Origin: Sphingomonas sp. Leaf17
GTDB taxonomy: Bacteria; Pseudomonadota; Alphaproteobacteria; Sphingomonadales; Sphingomonadaceae
DNA length: 64,000 nt
Direction: 5' to 3'
Assembly (NCBI RefSeq): GCF_001421505.1
Contig: NZ_LMKL01000009.1
Location: forward strand, 62,001 to 126,000
Under the pieces are notes generated by a model that was given only the letters and a program-made list of their open reading frames with translations, was not told where the DNA came from and did no database searches. The position numbers were made by a program, and so were the translations under genes. Below are positions 38,319 to 48,000 of this stretch, piece after piece (position 1 is the stretch's first letter; every line of letters starts with the position of its first letter).

Positions 38319-39251
38319 TCACGAACATTTCGCGGCCGTGCGCCCCTTGGCGATATCCGCCTTCATCGCCGGCCCGATCTTCGCACCATAGACGTCGGTC
38401 AGCTCGGTATAGACCTTGCACGCGTCCGCCGGCTTGTTCAGCTTCGTCAGCGCCTGGCCGAGAAACAACAGGCTGTCGGGCGCGCGTTCGCCATCGGGCA
38501 TCTTCTTGTAATTGTCGTAGAACGCGATCGAGGCGAGCGACGGCTTGCCCTCATCCAGATAGGCGCGACCCAGCAGGTTCTGGGCATAGCTGGCGCGCTT
38601 GTGCTTGGGATATTTGGCGACGACCGATTTCAGCTGCGCCTCGGCCTGCGGATATTTCTTGGCCGCCCACAGGCGGTATCCGTACATATATTCGTCCTCG
38701 CCCGCATCGCCGGTCGACGGCTTCTCGATGCCCGCGACCGCACCGGGGCCGGCGGTGGAGGCGGGTGTCGTCGTCGGCCTGGCGACGGGTCGTGCCGGCG
38801 AGGTATCGTCGGACACGTCCGAATCGCTGGTGTCGCCGGCCTCGGCCGCGGTCGGGGCCGGACGGGCCGCCCCCTCCAGCGCCTTCAGCCGCTCGTCGGT
38901 GGCACGCTTGTAGGCGGCAAAGGATTCCTCGATCTGCCGGGCGCGGAACTGGTTCTGTTCGATCTGCCCGGTCATCGTCGCCAGCTGCTGCTCCAGCGAG
39001 GACACGCGCTGCGTCAGGTCGGTCACCGCACTGGTCGCGGGCACGCCCGGACCGGGGCCGGCGGGGGTCGGGGTCGCGACGATATCCGGCAGGACCAGTT
39101 GACCGCCGCCGTTTGGGAAGACCTTGCGCTGAACCGCGCGCATTTCGCTTTCCAGCTTGCCGACGCGTCCCTCAACCGATTGCGCCTGTGCGGCCGCCGG
39201 CATCATCGCGGCCGAGGCCAGCAGAGCGATCAGGAACGTCTTCACAGGCAC
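38319..39251 (-). CDS. cpoB: Tol-Pal system protein CpoB (YbgF)
   Basis: A periplasmic protein, about 310 residues, coordinating the Tol-Pal complex with septal peptidoglycan synthesis. It has a Sec signal (VKTFLIALLASAAMMPAAAQA), an N-terminal coiled coil (SVEGRVGKLESEMRAVQRKVF and VTDLTQRVSSLEQQLATM), a Pro/Ala/Thr-rich linker (about 130-185), and a C-terminal TPR domain starting DEYMYGYRLWAAKKYPQAEAQLK. Start codons are GTG at 39251 or GTG two codons later. tol-pal genes themselves are not in the window. Confidence 0.9.
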   Translation of the reverse strand: MPVKTFLIALLASAAMMPAAAQAQSVEGRVGKLESEMRAVQRKVFPNGGGQLVLPDIVATPTPAGPGPGVPATSAVTDLTQRVSSLEQQLATMTGQIEQNQFRARQIEESFAAYKRATDERLKALEGAARPAPTAAEAGDTSDSDVSDDTSPARPVARPTTTPASTAGPGAVAGIEKPSTGDAGEDEYMYGYRLWAAKKYPQAEAQLKSVVAKYPKHKRASYAQNLLGRAYLDEGKPSLASIAFYDNYKKMPDGERAPDSLLFLGQALTKLNKPADACKVYTELTDVYGAKIGPAMKADIAKGRTAAKCS

Positions 39252-39379
39252 ACACCCCGATATGGTTCGATGGACGGGACCAGCATAGCGGAACCACCCA
39301 TGGTGTCGCCAGCGTTAAGCATTCGGCGGCCCCGCGCGCCGAAACGTCAGGCCGCCAAGGAGCCTAGAACACCATGGAC

Positions 39380-40330
39380 TCAGGGCGCACTGCTGTTGCC
39401 GGTCGCCGCCGGCTGTACGGCGCGATTGGCCTGTGCGGTTTCATCGGCCTGGGTCGTCACGCTGGCTGGTCGCTCGCGACGCGACGTCACCCGACGCTCG
39501 GTCCGGGATCCGGTCGCCCGCGACGGGGCCGCAGGCGATGGCGTCGCGGCGGGCGTCGTCCCGTTCAGCCGCGCGGCCAGCGCCTCGGCCCCGATCCGCA
39601 CATCCTTGATCGCCCGGCTGCCGTCACCCAGCGGGGGTACGGCCGACCCGTTCAGCGTGATGGTCAGCTTGTCGGGACGGCCGACGTTGATCATCGGGTT
39701 GTTTGCACCGGCCGGCACGTCGAATGCCTGCCCCGGCTTCATCGTGTCCATGTACAGCGTCTCGCCGTCGGCGTCGTAGACCCGCATCCAGACCTCGTCG
39801 GTCGCGGCCAGCCGGACCTGGCCGCCGCTGGCCGACGGCGTCGCCACCGGCACCGCCGCGACAACGGTGGCAGGCGGGGTTTCGGTCACCGGCACGCTGC
39901 CCGGCGTACCGCCGCGCAACAGGTCGGTCGCATACCACAGGCCGACCAGCACCAGCACCGCCAGCGCAATGCCAAGCGCGGTCAGCGTCACCCCGCGCGA
40001 GGGGACGCGTGACGGATCGGCCACCTCATAGGGCGTGAACTCCGGCGTGCGCGGCCCGATCCGGTCGACCTCGGTCCGGACCGCCTGCGCCGCCGCGACC
40101 TCGTCGATACCGACCGCGCGGGCATAGGCCTTGGCAAAACCGACCGCATAAGTCGGCGAGGGCAGGCCGGCATATTGCGACAGCTCGATCGCCTCCAGAT
40201 GCCGCAGCGGGATGCGCGTCCGCGCCGCCACATCGGCCAGACTGAGGCCGTGGGCCTCGCGCGCCGTGCGCAGGATGTCGCCCGCCTTGCCAGCGGCCGC
40301 ACCGCTCGTGCCGGCGTCACCCTCGGTCAT
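39380..40330 (-). CDS. RodZ-like helix-turn-helix membrane protein (DUF4115)
   Basis: A 316-residue bitopic protein. The cytoplasmic HTH_25 domain (GDILRTAREAHGLSLADVAARTRIPLRHLEAIE, about 18-60) precedes one transmembrane helix (about 118-138, LTALGIALAVLVLVGLWYA), a Pro/Ala/Val-rich periplasmic linker, a DUF4115-type beta domain (VRLAATDEVWMRVYDADG to INVGRPDKLTITLNG) and a Ser/Arg/Ala-rich tail. RodZ links MreB to the elongasome, and alphaproteobacterial relatives are shape determinants. ATG 40330 has GGAG 6 bp upstream; ATG 40333 is adjacent. ptsP lies 110 bp upstream on the same strand. Confidence 0.85.
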   Translation of the reverse strand: MTEGDAGTSGAAAGKAGDILRTAREAHGLSLADVAARTRIPLRHLEAIELSQYAGLPSPTYAVGFAKAYARAVGIDEVAAAQAVRTEVDRIGPRTPEFTPYEVADPSRVPSRGVTLTALGIALAVLVLVGLWYATDLLRGGTPGSVPVTETPPATVVAAVPVATPSASGGQVRLAATDEVWMRVYDADGETLYMDTMKPGQAFDVPAGANNPMINVGRPDKLTITLNGSAVPPLGDGSRAIKDVRIGAEALAARLNGTTPAATPSPAAPSRATGSRTERRVTSRRERPASVTTQADETAQANRAVQPAATGNSSAP

Positions 40331-40443
40331 CATTGTCTCCGGCATCGCGGGGCACGACGGTCGCACCCCCTGTCAGGTCCGTACACCGTCTCTCAGACCA
40401 CCCGGCCCAAGTCAACGCAGGCCAACATGGATTGGTCTGCCGC

Positions 40444-42720
40444 TCAGGCCAGTTCGACGCCCTGCGCCGCCGCCCAGTCGAGCAGGTCGCCGCGCACGGT
40501 GCGCGGGGCCAGCGCCAGCAACCGTTCCGTTTCCGCAACGATCGCGGCGTGATCGAGCGATCGGACCATCGCCTTGATCGGCCCGACCGCCGCCGGGGTG
40601 ATCGACAGGCGGTCGATACCGATGCCGATCAGCGCCATCGCCTCCAGCGGGCGGCCGCCCATTTCGCCGCACACCGCGATCGGCACGCCCGCCGCCTTCG
40701 CCTGCCCGGCCACCCGTTTCAGGAAGCGCAGGATCGACGGGCTGAGCCAGTCATAGCGTTCGGCGAGCTTCGGATTGGCGCGATCGGCCGCGAACAGGAA
40801 CTGGGTCAGGTCGTTGGTGCCGACCGACAGGAAATCGAGCCGCGGTAGCAGCATGTCGAGTTGTTCGGCCAGCGCCGGCACCTCCAGCATCGCGCCGTAG
40901 CGGATCTCGGTCGGCAACCGGCGGCCGCGCCCGGCGACCCAGGCGCGCTGCGCCTCGAACAGCGCCCGGGCCTCGTCGAACTCCCACGGTTCGCTGACCA
41001 TCGGGAACATCACGTTCAGCGTGCGCCCCGCCGCCGCCTCCAGCAGCGCGCGCGCCTGTACCTTCATCAGGCCGTCGCGCTCAAGCGACAGGCGGAGCGC
41101 GCGCCAGCCCATCGCCGGGTTTTCCTCGTCGCCCTCGTCGTCCTTCAGATAGGGGAGCGCCTTGTCGCCGCCGATGTCGATCGTGCGGAAGATGACCGGG
41201 CGGTCGCCGGCACCGTCCAGCACCTCCTTGTACAATCGCTGCTGGCGCTCGCGCTGCGGCAGGGTCGCCGACACCAGAAACTGGAACTCGGTGCGGAACA
41301 AACCGATCCCGTCCGCGCCGGTCAGGTCCAGCGCCGCCACGTCGTCGCGCAGCCCGGCATTGACCATCACCGTCACCCGGTGACCGTCGGTCGTAACCGG
41401 CGGCACATCGCGCAGCGCGGCAAACGCCGCCTTGCGCTTCTGCCGCAGGACCAGTTTCGCGCCGAACGCCTCCTCCATCGCCGCCGACGGCCGCGCGAAG
41501 ACGTTGGCCCCGGTCACGTCGAGCAACAGCATGTCGCCCTCGCCGATCAGCCGGCGCACGTCGCGCACGCGCCCCAGCACCGGCACGCCCATGGCGCGGG
41601 CGACGATGGTGACATGCGCGGTCAGCGACCCTTCCTCCAGGATCACCCCCTTCAGCCGCCGCCGGTCATATTCCAGCAATTCGGCCGGCCCCAGGTTGCG
41701 CGCGATCAGGATCGTATCCTGCCGCAGCCCCAGTTGCGCCGCCGTCCCCATCTGACCCGACACGATCCGCAGCAGCCGGTTGGACAGGTCCTCCAGGTCG
41801 TGCATCCTATCGGCGAGCAGCGGATCGTCGATCTGCCGCATCCGTTGCCGCGTGCGCTGCTGCACCCGCTCGATCGCCGCCTCGGCCGTCAGGCCGCTGT
41901 CGATCGCCTCGTTGATCCGCCGCGCCCAGCCCTCGTCATAGGCGAACATCTTGTAGGTCGCGATGACCTCGACGTGTTCGCCGCCGACGCCGAACTCCGC
42001 CTCGCGCGCGATGCCGTCGATCTGCGCGCGCATCTTGTCGAACGCGGCATAGACGCGGTGGCGCTCCGCCTCGGTATCCTCGGCAACGGTGTGTTCGATG
42101 GTGATTCGCGGCTGGTGATAGACCGCGCAGCCCGACGCCATCCCGTCGACCAGCTTCAGGCCCGCAATCCGCATCGGCGCGGTCGTCTGGATCCGGTCGG
42201 TGCCGCCGCCCGACGCCTCGTCGATCAGTCCGGCGTTGGCGATCAGTTCGCTCAGCACCATCGCAACCGTCTGCAACGCCTCGATCTCGACATCGGCATA
42301 GCGGCGGACGTCGCCATGCTGGACCGCCAGCACGCCCACCGCGCGTTCGCGGCGAATGATCGGCACGCCGGCGAAGCTGTGGAACTTGTCCTCGCCGGTT
42401 TCGGGCTTGTAGGCGAAATCGGGATGGCTGGCGGCTTCGTCCAGGTTCAGCACCTCGACATTCTGCGCGATCGTGCCGATCAGCCCCTCGCCCGGTGCCA
42501 GCTTGGTGACGTGGACCGCCTCCTGCGACAGGCCGCGCGTGGCGAACAGTTCCAGCACGCCTTCGCGCAGCAGGTAGATCGAGCAGACCTCGCTGCCGAT
42601 CGCCTCGGCGATGATGCCGACGACGCTGTTCAGCTTCGCCTGCGCAGGGGTACGGGCCGCCATTACGTCATGCAGGCGGACAAGGATTTCGCGGGCGGAG
42701 GCGACGGCCGAAACGGGCAT
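40444..42720 (-). CDS. ptsP: Phosphoenolpyruvate-protein phosphotransferase PtsP (EI-Ntr)
   Basis: The first enzyme of the nitrogen-related PTS, 758 residues. An N-terminal GAF domain (about 1-160: SEVCSIYLLREGVLELFATRGL) is fused to the enzyme I module. That module has an N-terminal HPr-interacting domain, the phospho-histidine segment GSLTAHVTIVARAMGVPVLG, the PEP-binding TIM barrel (LFRTEFQFL, DIGGDKALPYL, FLSVGTNDL) and the active-site cysteine in IAVCGEMGG. It passes phosphate to NPr and IIA-Ntr, regulating potassium, nitrogen and stringent signalling. No PTS sugar permease is present here. Confidence 0.95.
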   Translation of the reverse strand: MPVSAVASAREILVRLHDVMAARTPAQAKLNSVVGIIAEAIGSEVCSIYLLREGVLELFATRGLSQEAVHVTKLAPGEGLIGTIAQNVEVLNLDEAASHPDFAYKPETGEDKFHSFAGVPIIRRERAVGVLAVQHGDVRRYADVEIEALQTVAMVLSELIANAGLIDEASGGGTDRIQTTAPMRIAGLKLVDGMASGCAVYHQPRITIEHTVAEDTEAERHRVYAAFDKMRAQIDGIAREAEFGVGGEHVEVIATYKMFAYDEGWARRINEAIDSGLTAEAAIERVQQRTRQRMRQIDDPLLADRMHDLEDLSNRLLRIVSGQMGTAAQLGLRQDTILIARNLGPAELLEYDRRRLKGVILEEGSLTAHVTIVARAMGVPVLGRVRDVRRLIGEGDMLLLDVTGANVFARPSAAMEEAFGAKLVLRQKRKAAFAALRDVPPVTTDGHRVTVMVNAGLRDDVAALDLTGADGIGLFRTEFQFLVSATLPQRERQQRLYKEVLDGAGDRPVIFRTIDIGGDKALPYLKDDEGDEENPAMGWRALRLSLERDGLMKVQARALLEAAAGRTLNVMFPMVSEPWEFDEARALFEAQRAWVAGRGRRLPTEIRYGAMLEVPALAEQLDMLLPRLDFLSVGTNDLTQFLFAADRANPKLAERYDWLSPSILRFLKRVAGQAKAAGVPIAVCGEMGGRPLEAMALIGIGIDRLSITPAAVGPIKAMVRSLDHAAIVAETERLLALAPRTVRGDLLDWAAAQGVELA

Positions 42721-42807
42721 GGCCTGTGGCTATCAGATCGACCGCGCCGGTGCCATGCCGCAATTGCCGGGTGTACAAACTGATGAATGCAGCGGCGCGG
42801 CCCGCGC

Positions 42808-43839
42808 CTAGCTGACCGCGCCGTCGAACAGCCCGTCCTGCGATCCGGCCGGCGGGTTCAGCCCCAGATGCTTCCACCCGCCCGCGTTCAGCATCCGGCC
42901 GCGCGCGGTGCGGGCGATCAGCCCCATCTGGATCAGATAGGGTTCGATCACTTCCTCCACCGTGTCGCGCGGTTCGCTGAGGCCCGCCGCCAGCGTCTCG
43001 ACGCCGACCGGGCCGCCGCGATAGATATCGGCGATCATCGTCAGATAGCGCCGGTCCATCGCGTCCAGCCCCAGCGCGTCGACCTCCAGCCGGTTGAGCG
43101 CGGAATCCGCCGCCGCCCGGTCGACGACCGCATGGCCCGCGACATCGGCGAAATCGCGCACCCGACGCAGCAGCCGCCCGGCGATTCGCGGCGTCCCCCG
43201 CGCCCGCCTCGCGATCTCGACCGCGCCATCGGGCGCGATGGCAAGGCCGAGCAGCCCGGCGGCGCGCGTCACGACCCGCTCCAGTTCCTCGACCGTGTAG
43301 AATTGCAGCCGCACCGGGATGCCGAAGCGGTCGCGAAGCGGCGTCGTCAACAGCCCCTGCCGCGTGGTCGCGCCGACCAGCGTGAAGCGCGGCAGGTCGA
43401 TCCGGACGCTGCGCGCGGACGGCCCCTCGCCGATCATCAGGTCGAGCGCGCGGTCCTCCATCGCCGGATACAGCACCTCCTCGACCGCCGGCTGCAACCG
43501 GTGAATCTCGTCGATGAACAGGACGTCGCCATCCTCCAGATTGGTCAGCAGCGCGGCGAGGTCGCCCGACTTGGCGATGACCGGGCCGGACGTCGCACGA
43601 AAGCCCACCCCCATCTCGCGCGCGACGATCTGCGCCAGCGTGGTCTTGCCAAGCCCCGGCGGGCCGAAGAACAGGACATGGTCGAGCGCGTCGCCGCGAT
43701 TCTTCGCCGCCTGGATGAAGATGCGCAGGTTTTCGCGCGCCGCCCGCTGGCCGACGAAGTCGTCGAGATTCTTGGGGCGCAGCGCGGCGTCGATATCCTC
43801 GCTCTTGCGCGCGGTGGTGACGAGGCGATCGTCGGTCAC
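42808..43839 (-). CDS. ruvB: Holliday junction branch migration helicase RuvB
   Basis: AAA+ motor of the RuvAB branch-migration complex, 343 residues. It has the N-terminal [12 protein letters not shown], Walker [14 protein letters not shown], Walker [10 protein letters not shown], sensor [20 protein letters not shown] (with the arginine finger) and the winged-helix C-terminus ending LGLNPPAG. The start is GTG 43839, overlapping the stop of the small membrane-protein gene (GTGA). No ruvC is in the window. Confidence 0.96.
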   Translation of the reverse strand: MTDDRLVTTARKSEDIDAALRPKNLDDFVGQRAARENLRIFIQAAKNRGDALDHVLFFGPPGLGKTTLAQIVAREMGVGFRATSGPVIAKSGDLAALLTNLEDGDVLFIDEIHRLQPAVEEVLYPAMEDRALDLMIGEGPSARSVRIDLPRFTLVGATTRQGLLTTPLRDRFGIPVRLQFYTVEELERVVTRAAGLLGLAIAPDGAVEIARRARGTPRIAGRLLRRVRDFADVAGHAVVDRAAADSALNRLEVDALGLDAMDRRYLTMIADIYRGGPVGVETLAAGLSEPRDTVEEVIEPYLIQMGLIARTARGRMLNAGGWKHLGLNPPAGSQDGLFDGAVS

Positions 43840-44222
43840 GTACGCCGCCCGAACAGCAAATTGAGCAGCAGGCAGCCGATCAGCACGCCGACGAACAGCA
43901 GCAGTTCGATGGCGGGGATAAAGGCCAGCCGCGCGGCCTCGGCCGGCGACGGATCGGCAAACCCCTCGCGGACCAGGAATACCGCGAACAATGCGGTGGC
44001 GACGCTGAACACCACCATCGGATAACGGAACACCGGCCGGCTGGCGGCAAAGGCGATGAGCAACGCAGGGACGATCGGCACCATCAGCGACAGCGGCGTC
44101 GTCAGGATCGCGATCCCGCCACCGGGCAGGCCCAGGATCAACGCCTCGACCAGCAGGATCACGGCCAGCGCGGCGGCGGCGGCCAGCCCCAGTTTGAAGC
44201 GGCGACGGCTGAGCGGTTCCAT
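43836..44222 (-). CDS. Small four-helix membrane protein between ruvA and ruvB
   Basis: A 128-residue protein with a basic N-terminus ([10 protein letters not shown]) and four hydrophobic helices at about 11-32, 36-60, 66-84 and 98-124. No motif identifies a family. It is tightly embedded: its ATG overlaps the ruvA stop by one base and its stop overlaps the ruvB start, so all three are translated as one unit. A role in recombination is not implied by sequence. It may simply be a conserved hitchhiker of sphingomonad ruv operons. Confidence 0.75.
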   Translation of the reverse strand: MEPLSRRRFKLGLAAAAALAVILLVEALILGLPGGGIAILTTPLSLMVPIVPALLIAFAASRPVFRYPMVVFSVATALFAVFLVREGFADPSPAEAARLAFIPAIELLLFVGVLIGCLLLNLLFGRRT

Positions 44223-44818
44223 TACTTCGCCGCCTTGCGCAGCGCGAGGCGGACCAGCGCGTCGAGCGTGGCCCCCGACCCCAGTTCCTCGTCGGCGGAA
44301 GCGACCGCACTCGCCGCCTCGGCCGGGCGGAAACCCAGGTTCAGCATCGCCGATACCGCGTCCGCCGTCGCGCCGGCCAGCGGCACCGACGACAGGCCAT
44401 CCGCCGGAATGGGCAGGCCGCCGACCTTGTCCTTCAATTCCATCACGATCCTTTGCGCCAGTTTCGGCCCGACGCCATTGGCCCGCGCGACCATCGCCTT
44501 GTCGCCGCCGGCGATCGCGCGCGACAGATCCCCCGGTTCCAGCGCCGACAGGATAGCCAGCGCCACTCGAGCGCCGACGCCCTGCACCCCGGTCAACAAC
44601 CGGAACCAGTCGCGTTCGGCCGCACTGGCGAACCCGACCAGCCGTATGAAATCCTCCGCCACCAGCATTTCGGTATGCAGCATCGCGGCCTCACCCACCG
44701 GCCCCAGCGAGGCGAGCGTGCGCGACGACGCGCCGACCAGATAACCGACGCCGCCGACGTCGATGACGGCATGGTCGATGCCGGTGGAGTCCAGCCGTCC
44801 TTTGAGATGCGCGATCAT
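44222..44818 (-). CDS. ruvA: Holliday junction DNA helicase subunit RuvA
   Basis: The junction-binding subunit, 198 residues. It has an N-terminal OB fold ([28 protein letters not shown]), the two helix-hairpin-helix motifs ([17 protein letters not shown] and [16 protein letters not shown], with the acidic pin region), and the C-terminal RuvB-binding helix ([20 protein letters not shown]). It loads RuvB on four-way junctions during repair. Divergent from the large helicase gene, with 216 bp between the two starts. Confidence 0.96.
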   Translation of the reverse strand: MIAHLKGRLDSTGIDHAVIDVGGVGYLVGASSRTLASLGPVGEAAMLHTEMLVAEDFIRLVGFASAAERDWFRLLTGVQGVGARVALAILSALEPGDLSRAIAGGDKAMVARANGVGPKLAQRIVMELKDKVGGLPIPADGLSSVPLAGATADAVSAMLNLGFRPAEAASAVASADEELGSGATLDALVRLALRKAAK

Positions 44819-45034
44819 GGCGCACAGCGGTAGAACAAAGCGGGAGCGGCGTCATCCCGGGAAAACGGGCCAAAGACCATGGACTGACCTGCAACCGGCA
44901 TCACGCCGTGAAATCACGCGGCGAATCAAAGGGGGAGGCTTGGCATCGTTCCCGCTTTGTCCGATACCGGCCCGGCAGGGCACCGAACGCGTCGGTCCGC
45001 CACCCATCGCCACTACCGGGCCGAACAGCACATC

Positions 45035-48000
45035 ATGACCAAAATCCAGAGTCCGACCGACGCCACCGAACCGCGGGGCGACCTGCAACGCCTGTTCGAC
45101 GCGACCCGCAAGCGGCTCGTCGACACCGGAACCCGCAACCGGCTGGTCCATGTCAACCGCGACAATGTGCGCGGCAATGTCGTGGCGATCGTCAACGAAC
45201 GGTCGGACGCGGTCTGGTCGATCCTGTCGGCGGGCCGGACGATGCGGTTCCGCGCGCTGGGGCATGATGGCCCGCGCGATCCGGCGCAGATGACCGAGGT
45301 CGTGTTCGCCGATACCGCCGACATCGCCGAACGGCAGGCCGACCTGCTGCTGGAAACCCGCCTTGGCCCCGATGCGCTGGCCAGGAAGCTGCTGGGCATC
45401 GCACGCGAGGCACGGACCGCGGAGGAGGAGCAGGGGATCAACATTCTCTACCTCGCGCTTGGGTTCCTGACCTGGTTCGAGGACAAGACATCGCGCGTGG
45501 CGCGCGAGGCACCGCTCGTGCTGCTGCCGGTCGAGCTGGTCCGCAACGCGCGCACCTCCACCTACGACCTGCGATTGCGTGACGAGGATCTCATCACCAA
45601 CCTGCCGCTGCAACAGCGGCTGGCCGACGATTTCGGTATCGCCCTGCCGCCGCTTGAGGTCGGCGATGGCTGGACGCCGGGCGCCTATTTCGCGCAGGTC
45701 GAGGGCGTCGTCGCCGACCGCACCGGCTGGCGCGTCGAGCGCGATGCGATGCAGCTTGGCTTCTTCTCGTTCGCCAAGCTGCTGATGTACCGCGACCTTG
45801 CGCTGGACGCCTGGCCCGACGGCGCGCTGGAGGCACACGGCCTGACACGCGGGCTGCTGTATGACGGGTTCGCCGCCGAACCGCCGCTGTTTGCGCCCGA
45901 CGACCGGCTGGACGTCGTGCTGCCGCCGGACAGGCTGTTCCACGTCGTCGATGCCGATGCCAGCCAGGCGCGCGTGATCGAGGAGGTGCGCGCCGGTCGC
46001 AACCTGGTGGTGCAGGGACCGCCCGGCACCGGCAAGAGCCAGACCATCACCAACATCATCGCCGCCGCCGCGCGCGAGGGAAAAACGGTGCTGTTCGTCG
46101 CGGAAAAGATGGCGGCGCTGTCGGTCGTCCACGACCGGCTGGTGAAGACCGGCCTGCGCGACATCTGCCTCGAACTCCATTCGCGCACCGCCAGCAAGAA
46201 GGTGGTACTGGAGGAGGTCGCGCGGACGCTGGCCGCGGCGCAGATGGTGCCGGCGATGCCCGGCGCGCCCGTGGCACTGACCGAGGTGCGCGACCGGCTG
46301 AACGCGATCGCAGGCCAGTTGCACGCACCCATTGGCGACACCGGCGAAACCCCGTTTTCGGTGCTGGGGCGTCAGGCGCGCTATATCGGTGCGGGCGCGC
46401 CGACGCCGATGCTGGAGACCGAGGCGCTGGCGACGATGAGCCGTGCGACGCTCGACACGCTGACCGAACAGGTGCTGGCGCTTGGCACCGCGCTGGACAT
46501 CGCGGGACCGGTCGATGCGCATCCGTTCGCGGGCGTCGGTGCGCTGCACCTGCAACCGGTCGCGGTGGCGCGGCTTGCCGGCCTGCTGGCTGAGGCGGCG
46601 GAGCAGGCGTCCGCGTTGCGCGCGGCGATCGACGCAGCCCTGACCGCGTTCGGCCTGCCGCTGCCCCGTGCGTTTGCCAGCGCCCCAGCGGTCGCGGACA
46701 TGCTCGCCCGGCTCGACGATCGGCCGGACGGTGACCCGGCCCTGATCCGCGCGCTGCTGACCGCCGCCGACCCGGCGCGACTGGCGCAGGGACTGGACGC
46801 CGCGCGCCGCTGGCGCGCGTTGCGTGATGCCGAGCAGGCGACCTTCGCCGATGCCGCGTTCGACAGCGATCCCGCGCCATGGCGCGCGCCGATCGTCGGT
46901 GGCACCGGATCGTTCTTCGCGCGCTGGGGATCGGCCTATCGCGCCGCGTCGCGCGCGCTTGCATCGGTGCTGCCGAACGCCCTGCCGCGCACCGCCGACG
47001 ACCGGCTCGCGCTGGTCGACCGGTTGCTCGACGTAGCGCGGTTGCGACGCGCATGGGGGGAGGACGAGGCGTTTCTGGCCGCGACGCTTGGGGCCGCGTG
47101 GCGCGGCGAACGGACCGATTTCGCGCGCATCGCGGCCATTGCCGACTGGGCCGCGCAAGTACGCGCCGGGCCGCTGACGCTCGATCCCGACCGGGTGATC
47201 GCGGTCGCCGCCGATCCGGCGCGCGCGGCCATGGCCACGGCGCTGGACCGCACGCTGCCACCGGCACGGACGTCGATCGACACGGCAATATCCACGCTGA
47301 TGCTCGACCCCGGCCTGTTCGATGGCGGTATCGACGGCACTGACCTCACGCAGATCGCCGACCGGCTGGCGACGATGGCCCGCCAGACCGATCGCTACGC
47401 GGAGTGGACCCGCCTGCGCCGGATCGAACGCCGGCTGGACGAGGCCGGGCTGGCCGCACTGACGGACGCGATGCGCGCGCGGACGTTCGACGGACAGGCG
47501 GCAGTCACCGAACTGACCTTCGCGCGCGCGGAACGGTTGTGGCGCGACGCGATCGCCGCATCGCCCGATCTTGCCACCTTCGCCGACCTCGACCGCCATG
47601 CGCTCGCCGCCCGGTTCGCGCAGCTTGAACGCGCGGCGCTGGCCGATAACGTCACCGCGATCCTCGCCACGCATCTGGCACAGGTGCCGCAGGGCGCGCA
47701 GGGCGAGATGGCGGTGGTGCGCGGCGAGATCGGCAAGAAGCGCGCGCACATGGCGATCCGCCAGCTTTTCCGGCGCGCGCCGGCGGCGTTGCAGCGGATC
47801 AAGCCGGTGCTGCTGATGAGTCCGATCTCGGTCGCGCAATATCTGACCCCGGGTGCGCTCGACTTCGACCTGCTGGTCATCGACGAGGCGAGCCAGGTCC
47901 GGCCAGAGGATGCGCTGGGTGCCGTCGCCCGCGCGAACCAGATCGTCGTGGTCGGCGACCAGAAGCAGTTGCCGCCATCGTCCTTCTTCGACCGTCTGGT

